Under the pieces are notes generated by a model. That model was not told where the DNA came from. It saw only the letters and a program-made list of their open reading frames with translations, and searched no databases. Position numbers and translations under genes: made by a program. This document shows, piece by piece, positions 1 to 7,132 of a stretch of DNA of 12,605 nt (the first letter of the stretch is position 1; every line of letters starts with the position of its first letter). The DNA is from DASQDN01 sp035630195 (GTDB lineage Bacteria > Acidobacteriota > Terriglobia > Bryobacterales > Bryobacteraceae): contig DASQLD010000483.1 of NCBI GenBank assembly GCA_035630195.1, positions 1 to 12,605 on the forward strand. The letters are read 5' to 3'.

Positions 1-164
1 ATTCCGGCGACCCGCACAGATGAGTCTTTCTGAAACAAGCTCATTACGAATACGCCACGGCCGCCGGAGCCGATAACGCCAAGATTGATCGCATTTGACG
101 GAGGGACAGCATGAGCGACACAGGCGCCAACACCAGCGAGAAGAAAAGTCCGTCGGTCGGCCAT
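1..164 (-). CDS. Exported Gfo/Idh/MocA family oxidoreductase, N-terminal part (runs off left edge)
   Basis: Reading leftwards from ATG at 164-162, 54 codons stay open to the window edge. The product begins MADRRTFLLAGVGACVAHA, an RR-containing, Tat-like signal peptide with a hydrophobic core and an A-x-A-like cleavage site. It continues as NLGVIGSGGRG (residues 27-37), a beta strand plus G-x-G-x-x-G dinucleotide-binding turn typical of Gfo/Idh/MocA proteins, which use NAD(P) on sugars or related polyols. Exported members of this superfamily include glucose-fructose oxidoreductase and GH109-type glycosidases, which are exported folded with their cofactor; that matches a Tat signal. The start lies 14 bases after the stop of the sialidase-fold gene, so the two are probably cotranscribed. 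A weak GGA precedes the ATG. Most of the protein lies outside the window, so the substrate cannot be guessed. Confidence 0.8.
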   Translation of the reverse strand, partial: MADRRTFLLAGVGACVAHAVPPSNAINLGVIGSGGRGVFVMSLFQKDSSVRVAG

Positions 165-178
165 TGTCCAATGCTACT

Positions 179-2005
179 TCAAGCAGTTCGACCAGCGCGA
201 TAGGCGCCGATACATTCCGAGGTAAGCAGATAGCGATTGTAAAGGCGCAAAACCGCCAATTCGCCGCGGAAAGGCGCTTGGATACGCGCCGTGGAGCCGT
301 TGACGTCACCCAACTCTTTTGGAAACCGGGTCCAGCCGAACTGGCGCGCAAACCCGCCGTCATTAAATTCTCCGTCGATCACGAACGAGACAATTCGCGG
401 CCCCGCGTCGACAACAACCGCGATGTGCTGCCATGCGTTCACGCGTAACGTGCCCGGATGAGTTCCCGGGTCGCTCTCGCACGAAAACTCATGAACGCCA
501 TCGTTCATTGTGAGCATCATCGTGAACCGGTCGGACGTTGCGAGACGAATTCCTTTCCCGCTTTCTGTGCGGCTCTCGAAAATCACCTGACCAACGGACA
601 GCTCACGGAAGTTGATCCACAGGTCTAATGCAAATCCTCCGCGTTCGGAAAGATTAGGCAGTCGAGGGACCACGATCCCATCCATCCTTGCGGTCTTGGG
701 CTTATGTTCAAGGACTAGACCTTTCCGGGAGACCTCACGGACTTCATGCTGCGACCATATCGCGTTGAGAAGAGACTTATCAATTTCATGCGTGCGCGCG
801 ATTTCCTTCTGCGTCTCCGTTACCCAATAGCGGCCCTCTTGTTCGATAAAGTCGGGATAACTGATACGAATCGTGGGATCCTCCTCGTAAAGCAGAACCT
901 CCGGCTGAGACCAATGAATGACGCCATTCCGCTCAATACCGCCGAGCACGAACGCAGGATTGCGATTGCGATAGTATCCGATCTTCGGGTTTGTCCAGTC
1001 GCTGGTATGAGCTGCCTCGCCACCGTGGTTATGAAACCAGTAAAGATAACGGCCGTTCGAGAACTTCTTCACGAAGTTGGCCGCGCGAGGATGCTTCACT
1101 TTTCGGCCACCCGGAGAATACGTCATGTGCTCGGGCAGCGTCCAAGTATGCCCACCGTCGCGACTATACGCATGACACGAGTAACCATCGATGGTTCGAT
1201 AAGTGGCATACAGCGACCCATCGTTCATCGCAACTGGATTGGCCTCATCGGACACAGGTCCTTTCGGGGCACGTAGTCCTTCATCGCCATCGGGCAGCAA
1301 TTCCCAACGAACTCGCGACGGGTCACGTTCGGTCAAAATGTTGTCGCTTCGGAGAAAGCAGCCTTGCGATTCGACCATCGTGCCGGGATCGCCCCACTTA
1401 CCGACCTTCGCAAAACCGAAAATAGCCGACCGCTTCCAATTGATCGGCTTGCCGACTCCCCAGAAAAACATTACTTCCCCGGCATGCTCGTTCTCACGGT
1501 CGATGCGCATTTTGCGCATGGGTATCTCGAAGCGGTCCTTCGACCATGTGCGCCCATGATCGTCGGAGTACTTGAAGACATACGACCCCATGGTGTCGAC
1601 GCGCGTCGCTGCTCCAGGAGAATTGCTCTTTACCGAGCGCAGATTGTCTTTGTTGTAGTTGTAGAACGCATAGATCCGTCCATAGGGCGTTTTGAGCGGC
1701 ATGACCCAGGACGCTTCGGGACCGTTAGCAGGCTCGATATCGACAGCCTTCGACCACGTCTTGCCGCGATCGGTCGATGTCATTGCCACAGCATGCTGAC
1801 CAGGACGGCCTTCCACTCCGCTTCCGGTTGTCATAACGCACAACCAGTTCCCTTCGTTCGTTATGACAACGTACGGTTGATCGCTGTAGCTTTCATCCGG
1901 AATGATCTGGCCATTGCGAATATCGCGCCAGTCTGCGTGAACTTGCGCACGCGCGAATGGCGCCGCTGCGATTCCTGCGAGGAGTTCTCGTCTAGTCAGG
2001 GGCAA
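179..2005 (-). CDS. Exported sialidase-fold (BNR/Asp-box) protein with C-terminal LamG-like domain
   Basis: The 608-residue product starts MPLTRRELLAGIAAAPFARA, a Tat-type signal with likely cleavage near residue 20. Three Asp boxes (S/T-x-D-x-G-x-T-W) mark a sialidase-type beta-propeller: STDRGKTW at 77-84, SDDHGRTW at 147-154 and SRDGGHTW at 281-288. Residues about 445-605 look like a concanavalin A/LamG-type jelly roll (ALDLWINF, AWQHIAVVVD, GELAVLRLYNR), usually a carbohydrate-binding or accessory module. A periplasmic or secreted glycan-active role is likely. Sialic acid as substrate is not shown, since Asp boxes also occur in other propeller enzymes. The start is TTG at 2005-2003: an in-frame TAA lies at 2011-2009, so no upstream start exists and the signal peptide needs this one. 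Its first 14 bases overlap the end of the upstream PQQ-type gene, suggesting coupled translation. Confidence 0.85.
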   Translation of the reverse strand: MPLTRRELLAGIAAAPFARAQVHADWRDIRNGQIIPDESYSDQPYVVITNEGNWLCVMTTGSGVEGRPGQHAVAMTSTDRGKTWSKAVDIEPANGPEASWVMPLKTPYGRIYAFYNYNKDNLRSVKSNSPGAATRVDTMGSYVFKYSDDHGRTWSKDRFEIPMRKMRIDRENEHAGEVMFFWGVGKPINWKRSAIFGFAKVGKWGDPGTMVESQGCFLRSDNILTERDPSRVRWELLPDGDEGLRAPKGPVSDEANPVAMNDGSLYATYRTIDGYSCHAYSRDGGHTWTLPEHMTYSPGGRKVKHPRAANFVKKFSNGRYLYWFHNHGGEAAHTSDWTNPKIGYYRNRNPAFVLGGIERNGVIHWSQPEVLLYEEDPTIRISYPDFIEQEGRYWVTETQKEIARTHEIDKSLLNAIWSQHEVREVSRKGLVLEHKPKTARMDGIVVPRLPNLSERGGFALDLWINFRELSVGQVIFESRTESGKGIRLATSDRFTMMLTMNDGVHEFSCESDPGTHPGTLRVNAWQHIAVVVDAGPRIVSFVIDGEFNDGGFARQFGWTRFPKELGDVNGSTARIQAPFRGELAVLRLYNRYLLTSECIGAYRAGRTA

Positions 2006-2366
2006 GAATTATTTTACTTGTTGGTGCCAATGCGTATAGCTTGCCGGTCGTGTGGACGTAGAGTGCACCGTCGGCAAGCGCCGTGTCGCAAAGATTGCTT
2101 CCGCCAAGTCGCGTGAACGTCTCGATCTCCTTAGCTGGTATCGTCTGCCGCCAGCGCGCCTCACCGGTCTTGCCATCAAACGCGAGCACTTCCAATTCCT
2201 TGGTAGCCTTTGCAGATCTGTCTGAAACCGAATTGTAACGGGCCGTCAGACTCAGTGATTCCAGCACCTTGCGGTCCGTGATATGGGGGCCACTGCCGAC
2301 TCCGGCCGCATAGATACTTCCAGATAGCGCGACGCTTGCATCCGAAGCTTCATATTGGTACTCCAT
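1992..2366 (-). CDS. PQQ-type beta-propeller protein fragment, probably missing its N-terminus
   Basis: This 124-residue product has two stretches typical of PQQ/BamB-like propeller repeats: LEVLAFDGKTGEARW (L-x-A-x-D-x-x-T-G-x-x-x-W) and ADGALYVHTTGKLYALA near the C-terminus. Whole proteins of this class have several blades and several hundred residues, often behind a signal peptide. Here the text begins in mid-blade at MEYQYEASD with no signal. The frame upstream stays open to a TAG at 2435-2433 but gives cysteine-rich text unlike a propeller, and there is no good ribosome binding site before the ATG. I therefore think the front was lost in a rearrangement near 2366, only 62 bases from the divergent TonB-receptor gene. 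The stop TAG at 1994-1992 falls inside the start of the sialidase-fold gene, so the remnant may still serve to lead ribosomes to that TTG start. A genuine short gene cannot be excluded. Confidence 0.55.
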   Translation of the reverse strand: MEYQYEASDASVALSGSIYAAGVGSGPHITDRKVLESLSLTARYNSVSDRSAKATKELEVLAFDGKTGEARWRQTIPAKEIETFTRLGGSNLCDTALADGALYVHTTGKLYALAPTSKIILAPD

Positions 2367-2418
2367 GAGCGTACAGATACAGCGAAGTTCGGAAGGAAAA
2401 AGGATAAACTTGCAACCC

Positions 2419-2424
2419 AGGGGA
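2419..2424 (+). promoter_or_regulatory. Ribosome binding site of the TonB-dependent receptor
   Basis: AGGGGA stands four bases before the ATG at 2429, and fixes this start together with the signal peptide that follows. Confidence 0.6.
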
Positions 2425-2428
2425 CCGT

Positions 2429-5400
2429 ATGTCTATAAACCGAAAATTCATCTTAGTTGTGCTTCTTACATTCAGTCATTTCGTCATGGCCCAGGTCGAT
2501 ACCGGTACCATCACAGGAACCGTAAAGGATTCATCGGGAGCACTCCTTCCCGCGGCTCAAGTGACCATCATGAACGCCGATACTAATCAATCGGTCGAAG
2601 TTCAGACTACTAATGACGGAATTTATGTCTCTCCTCCGTTGCGGCCGGGACGTTATATCGTAACAGTCGCGGCACAAGGATTCGATCGCTTGGCGAAGCG
2701 ACTGCAGCTCGATGTTTCTCAACGTGCCGCAGTCGATTTCGATTTAAAAGTCGGAACGCTCACCCAGGAAGTTCAGGTGGTCGACGCCGTTCCGGTTCTG
2801 CAGACCGAGACTGCAACCTTATCTAGTCTGCGTACCGAGAAATCTATCCGCGATCTTCCACTCAACGGCCGCAACTTCGCGCAGTTGCTGCAGCTATCGG
2901 CAGGCGTGATGCCCGCGCAAACGCAACAAACCGGCAGCCCGATCACGATGAAGCGCGGCGTCACCGGAAACGCGGTAAATGGTACGCGGCTTGAAGAAAA
3001 CAACTACCTCGTCGATGGAATCAGCAACACGGAGAATCACAACGGCCTCGGCATTCTGATCTTTCCTTCTGTCGATGCAATCGCCGAGTTTCGGGTAGAA
3101 GCTTCGGTTTCCGACGCGCAGTTCGGACGCGGGGGCGGTGGAACGGTGAACCTGATCTACAAGTCAGGCACAAAAGATTTTCATGGGAACCTTTACGAAT
3201 TCTTTCGCAACTCTGCTCTCGACGCAAAGAATTACTTCGATCGACCCACCGATCCGATCCCACCATTCAAGCAGAACCAATTCGGCGGCACGCTGGGCGG
3301 ACCTTTGCTGCCGTGGGCGAAGGACAAAAACACATTCTTCTTCGTTAGCTATGAAGGCACGCGGGTTCGACAGGCGCAGACGATCATCAGTACGGTACCC
3401 ACCGCGGCGTTTCGTCAAGGCGATTTCTCAGCCGCTCCGCAGCGTATCTTCGATCCCCTCACGCAGCGGCAGACCGGTCCCAATCAATTTACACGCGAAG
3501 CGTTCGCGGGCAATCGCATTCCAGCTGCGCGACTCAGTCCTGTAGGACAGAATCTGCTGAATCTGTTCCCACTACCAAATCTCGGCACGGGTGTTGCCAA
3601 TAACTTTCTATACAATCCCGTGCGCGGCATCGTCGGCAACAAGTCCGATTTCAAAGTCGATCACACCTTCTCGGACCGGGATGCGACTTTCGTTCGATAC
3701 AGCCGCAGTTCCGATGATCTCGAAGAACCGAGCGCTCTTCCGGCTCCCGCGGTTGGCAATGGTCCCGGCGTCCCGGGCCCAGCTACACAACCGGTGAATC
3801 AGGTGGTCGCAAGCGAAACGCATCTGTTCTCACCAACTCTTATCAATGAAGCCCGCGCAGGTTGGACGCGGCTAAACTTGCGTGCATTAAACATGAACTA
3901 CGGAACGTATGCGACCGAGGCATTGGGTGTACCCGGCGGCAACATTCCTGGCGACATTCTCACTTCCGGATTGTCCATATTCGCGATCTCGGGTCTGCGG
4001 GATCTGGGCGATAACGGGTTTACCCCTGCGGTGGTCGTCAGCGACAACCTCCAATTCAGTGACAACGTGAACTACATCCACGGAAAGCATTCTCTGAAAT
4101 TCGGTGGCGATGTCCAGCGCCGGCGCTATAACGCCTATCAATCGGACACACCGAGAGGAACAATGACATTTAGCGGGACGTACACACAGGATCCGAGCTC
4201 GCGCACCGGCACGGGTCTCGGCGCCGCCGATGCTCTGCTTGCGACTCCGATCAGCGGGACCATCCGCTATCTTACCGGGACGCGCGGATTCCGCCGAACA
4301 GAGCTCGGCTTCTATGTGCAGGACATCTACAAGGCAACATCGCAACTGACATTGACGCTGGGACTCCGCTACGAAAACTTCATGGGTTGGCCGTGGACCG
4401 AAGTCGCCGATAGGATGCATCAATTCGTTCCAGAGTTGCAGGACGTTGTCCGTGTCGGATCGAACGGCATCCCGCGCAGCGGAGTTCATGCTGATAACAA
4501 CAACTGGTCTCCACGTGTCGGCCTGGCTTACCGGTTCACGCCAAAGACAGTTTTCCGGGCGGCGTATGGACTCTACTATTCGGCGCCTCAGTTCGACATC
4601 ACGCGAAACCTGGCGGCAAATCCGCCCGAGTTCGTCGTATCATCGTTCGCTAACGACCAGTTTGATTTCCTCGGCGCGCGCAAAGTGGAGCAAGGCTTCG
4701 ACCGTCCTCCGCTCGGTTCCGTACAGGGAGCGCTGCGGGCCGTTGACATCGATGCGCGAACTCCATACACGCAACAATGGAACGCAGCGATTCAGCAGGA
4801 ATTGCCTTTGTCGCTGTCTCTGACGGTTGCTTATGTAGGGACGAAAGGTACCAAGCTGCAGGGCTATACGAATACAAATCAGCCTGTGCCCGGTACGGGC
4901 GCGCTTGCTGCCCGCCGACCATTTCCACGCTTCGACAATATCTCCACCGTTCAGAACCGGTTCGACTCGAGTTATCACGGATTGCAGGTTAGCGCTGAGC
5001 GGCGCTTTGCCAGCGGCTTGGCGTTCCAGTTCGCTTACACATACAGCCACCTGATTGATGCCGTCACGGCGCAGTTCGGAGGAGTTACAGATATCCGAAA
5101 CATCGCGCTTGATCGCGGCAATGGCGATACCGATGTTCGTCATCGCGCCGTTGCCAGTTGGACGTATGCCTTGCCGTTCCGGGCGAGCGGCGCGCTGCGC
5201 CAAGTAGTGGAAGGCTGGCAGGTGAATGGGATTCTTAGTCTCTATGGCGGCCTTCCGTTCTCTGTCGCCTCGGCAAACAACACATTGAACATCGGGTCCG
5301 GCACGCGTGCCGATCGCTTGGGCGAGGGCTCGCTGCCGTCGGATCAGCGGACGCCTCAGCGCTGGTTCGATACCGAAGCCTTCGCTACTCCCGGACCGCA

Positions 5401-5674
5401 ACAGTTCGGGAATGGCGGACGAAACATCTTGTCGGGACCGGGAACGAAACAACTCGACATGTCGTTGTTTAAGGCGTTTCCATTCAGCGCCGATGGTGGA
5501 CGCCGCGTTGAGTTCCGAACGGAATTGTTCAATATCACAAATACGCCGCAATTCAACAATCCGAATGCGACATTCGGCAATGCGGGTTTCGGCACAATCA
5601 CGTCAGCAGGCGCTCCTCTAACACTCCAGCGCACGTCTCGTCAGATCCAACTCGCGCTAAAGTTGTACTTTTGA
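2429..5674 (+). CDS. TonB-dependent receptor, Oar-like, with carboxypeptidase-regulatory-like domain
   Basis: The 1081-residue product is an outer-membrane active transporter. A Sec signal peptide (residues 1-21, ending FVMA before Q22) is followed by an Ig-like CarboxypepD_reg domain (about 22-110, with TGTITGTVKDSSGALLPAA and the GIYVSPPLRPGRYIVTV strands). Next comes the plug (about 120-245, with the family-typical RDLPLNGRNFAQLLQLSAG and a later NYLVDGISNTENHNG). The rest is a large barrel ending in the aromatic LKLYF expected of an outer-membrane barrel. Length and order match the receptors that are expanded in Acidobacteriota, which pair with no SusD-like partner; none is seen here. The ligand is unknown, but the sulfatase that follows within a few bases suggests a sulfated glycan or its fragments (inference). 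No TonB box is obvious. The frame is intact throughout, so base calling in this part of the window looks sound. Confidence 0.93.
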   Translation: MSINRKFILVVLLTFSHFVMAQVDTGTITGTVKDSSGALLPAAQVTIMNADTNQSVEVQTTNDGIYVSPPLRPGRYIVTVAAQGFDRLAKRLQLDVSQRAAVDFDLKVGTLTQEVQVVDAVPVLQTETATLSSLRTEKSIRDLPLNGRNFAQLLQLSAGVMPAQTQQTGSPITMKRGVTGNAVNGTRLEENNYLVDGISNTENHNGLGILIFPSVDAIAEFRVEASVSDAQFGRGGGGTVNLIYKSGTKDFHGNLYEFFRNSALDAKNYFDRPTDPIPPFKQNQFGGTLGGPLLPWAKDKNTFFFVSYEGTRVRQAQTIISTVPTAAFRQGDFSAAPQRIFDPLTQRQTGPNQFTREAFAGNRIPAARLSPVGQNLLNLFPLPNLGTGVANNFLYNPVRGIVGNKSDFKVDHTFSDRDATFVRYSRSSDDLEEPSALPAPAVGNGPGVPGPATQPVNQVVASETHLFSPTLINEARAGWTRLNLRALNMNYGTYATEALGVPGGNIPGDILTSGLSIFAISGLRDLGDNGFTPAVVVSDNLQFSDNVNYIHGKHSLKFGGDVQRRRYNAYQSDTPRGTMTFSGTYTQDPSSRTGTGLGAADALLATPISGTIRYLTGTRGFRRTELGFYVQDIYKATSQLTLTLGLRYENFMGWPWTEVADRMHQFVPELQDVVRVGSNGIPRSGVHADNNNWSPRVGLAYRFTPKTVFRAAYGLYYSAPQFDITRNLAANPPEFVVSSFANDQFDFLGARKVEQGFDRPPLGSVQGALRAVDIDARTPYTQQWNAAIQQELPLSLSLTVAYVGTKGTKLQGYTNTNQPVPGTGALAARRPFPRFDNISTVQNRFDSSYHGLQVSAERRFASGLAFQFAYTYSHLIDAVTAQFGGVTDIRNIALDRGNGDTDVRHRAVASWTYALPFRASGALRQVVEGWQVNGILSLYGGLPFSVASANNTLNIGSGTRADRLGEGSLPSDQRTPQRWFDTEAFATPGPQQFGNGGRNILSGPGTKQLDMSLFKAFPFSADGGRRVEFRTELFNITNTPQFNNPNATFGNAGFGTITSAGAPLTLQRTSRQIQLALKLYF

Positions 5675-5676
5675 TC

Positions 5677-7107
5677 ATGACGCGACGGGAATGGATTGCC
5701 GGGTCAATGGGCTTAACGGGCTTGGCGCAACAGAATCGCCGCCCGATGAATGTCATCCTCATCCTTGTGGATGACATGGGCGCTACGGATCTTGCTTGCT
5801 ACGGCAGCCGATTTTATGAGACCCCCAATATCGACAAGCTGGCTGCGTCGGGAATGCGCTTCACGCAAGCTTACTCTGCATGCACCGTCTGCTCGCCATC
5901 ACGAGCGGCAATCATGACGGGCAAGTACCCGGCTCGTCTGCACATCACAAATTGGATTGCAGGGCACGACTATCCGTTCGCCCGACTGCGTCCACCCGCT
6001 TGGACCCAGCATCTTCCGCTGGAAGAAAGAACCATTGCGGAAGCATTGAAGCCTGCCGGTTATACCAGCGCGTCCGTCGGGAAGTGGCACTTGACTCCTC
6101 CTTCGGGTGACCAGGCTGCATACTATCCGGACCGGCAGGGCTTCGACAAGAACTTTGGAGGAACGCATAGAGGCGCTCCACCGAGTTACTTCTCGCCGTA
6201 CGGTATTGAAACGCTGAAGGACGGCCCTCCCGGCGAGTATCTTACCGATCGTGAACAAGTGGAGGCATCGAAGTTTATCGAGGAGAACAAGGATCGGCAG
6301 TTCTTCCTCTACATGCCGCACTACACCGTGCACACACCGATCCAGGCCAAAAAGGATGTGATTGAGAAGTACAAGAAGAAGGCGGATGAAAGCGCGCCGC
6401 AGCACAATGCCGCCTATGCTGCGATGATCGACAGCCTTGATGAGAATGTAGGCCGTCTGATGAAGACACTTGAAGATTCGGGCGTTGCTGACCGCACTGT
6501 GATCATGTTTACCGGGGATAACGGCGGCTGGCTGCCGAGTACGAACACGAATCTCGGGATGAGGGCAGGGAAGGGGTCGGAGTACGAGGGCGGCATTCGT
6601 GTACCGCTCATTATTCGATATCCCGGCGTCACCAAGCCGGGGTCCGTCTGCGAGGCTTCTGTCATTGGCGCCGATCTTTATCCAACGGTTCTCGAAGCGG
6701 CCGGTGAACAACAACAGCGTGTCGACGGTGTTAGCCTTGTCCCCTTGCTCAATAATGGCGGATCGACGCGTGGTTGGGTGAACCGGCCGTTGTTCTGGCA
6801 CTATCCGCACTACCATCCGGGTGGCGCCACACCTTATAGCGCGATCCGTTACGACAATTGGAAGCTCATCGAATTCCACGAAGACAAGCGCGTGGAACTC
6901 TACGACTTGGGGCATGACCCGGAGGAGAAGACGGATCTCTCCAAACGGGAACCAGCGCGAGGGGAAGATCTTCGGAAGCGTCTCCACAAGTGGCGAACTG
7001 ATGTTGGGGCGCAGATGCCGGAGATCAATCCCGACTATGATCCCAAGCGGGAACGCGAACGACCGGGGCCGAATCGGCCCGCAGCACCTAAAGCCGGTCC
7101 TGTATGA
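5677..7107 (+). CDS. Exported type I (formylglycine-dependent) sulfatase
   Basis: The 476-residue product hydrolyses sulfate esters, probably on a polysaccharide or glycan, outside the cytoplasm. Visible active-site elements of the S1/alkaline-phosphatase fold are VDDMG (D32, D33, metal ligands), CSPSR (72-76; C72 is the C-x-P-S-R cysteine converted to formylglycine), GKWH (135-138), H219 in HYTVHTP, TGDNGG (D281, N282, metal) and K299. The C-terminal sub-domain (RYDNWKLIEF, VELYDLGHDPEEKTDLS) is also family-typical, and the length is normal. The N-terminus TRREWIAGSMGLTGLA is RR-type, so probably a Tat signal. I chose ATG 5677, two bases after the receptor stop; TTG 5671, overlapping that stop, is possible but adds only two residues. 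No separate ribosome site is convincing, so coupling to the receptor gene is likely. No formylglycine-generating enzyme lies in the window. Confidence 0.93.
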   Translation: MTRREWIAGSMGLTGLAQQNRRPMNVILILVDDMGATDLACYGSRFYETPNIDKLAASGMRFTQAYSACTVCSPSRAAIMTGKYPARLHITNWIAGHDYPFARLRPPAWTQHLPLEERTIAEALKPAGYTSASVGKWHLTPPSGDQAAYYPDRQGFDKNFGGTHRGAPPSYFSPYGIETLKDGPPGEYLTDREQVEASKFIEENKDRQFFLYMPHYTVHTPIQAKKDVIEKYKKKADESAPQHNAAYAAMIDSLDENVGRLMKTLEDSGVADRTVIMFTGDNGGWLPSTNTNLGMRAGKGSEYEGGIRVPLIIRYPGVTKPGSVCEASVIGADLYPTVLEAAGEQQQRVDGVSLVPLLNNGGSTRGWVNRPLFWHYPHYHPGGATPYSAIRYDNWKLIEFHEDKRVELYDLGHDPEEKTDLSKREPARGEDLRKRLHKWRTDVGAQMPEINPDYDPKRERERPGPNRPAAPKAGPV

Positions 7108-7132
7108 CAAGGTGTTGAGGCACCGGATCGGT

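Noticed and set aside
746..2116. Several plus-strand frames of 118-250 codons opposite the sialidase-fold gene
   Set aside because: The opposite strand carries Asp boxes, a signal peptide and a LamG domain; these frames show nothing recognisable.
4640..5551. 303-codon open frame on the minus strand under the receptor gene
   Set aside because: Arginine-rich, motif-free text antisense to an intact TonB-receptor barrel.
5899..7110. 403-codon open frame on the minus strand under the sulfatase gene
   Set aside because: It is fully antisense to a sulfatase with every active-site motif, and its translation shows no fold or motif; it comes from codon bias of the real gene.
7111..7131. Small hairpins (GGTG/CACC and ACCG-GAT-CGGT) between the sulfatase and the relic as a terminator
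   Set aside because: Stems are only four base pairs and no T-run follows on either strand.
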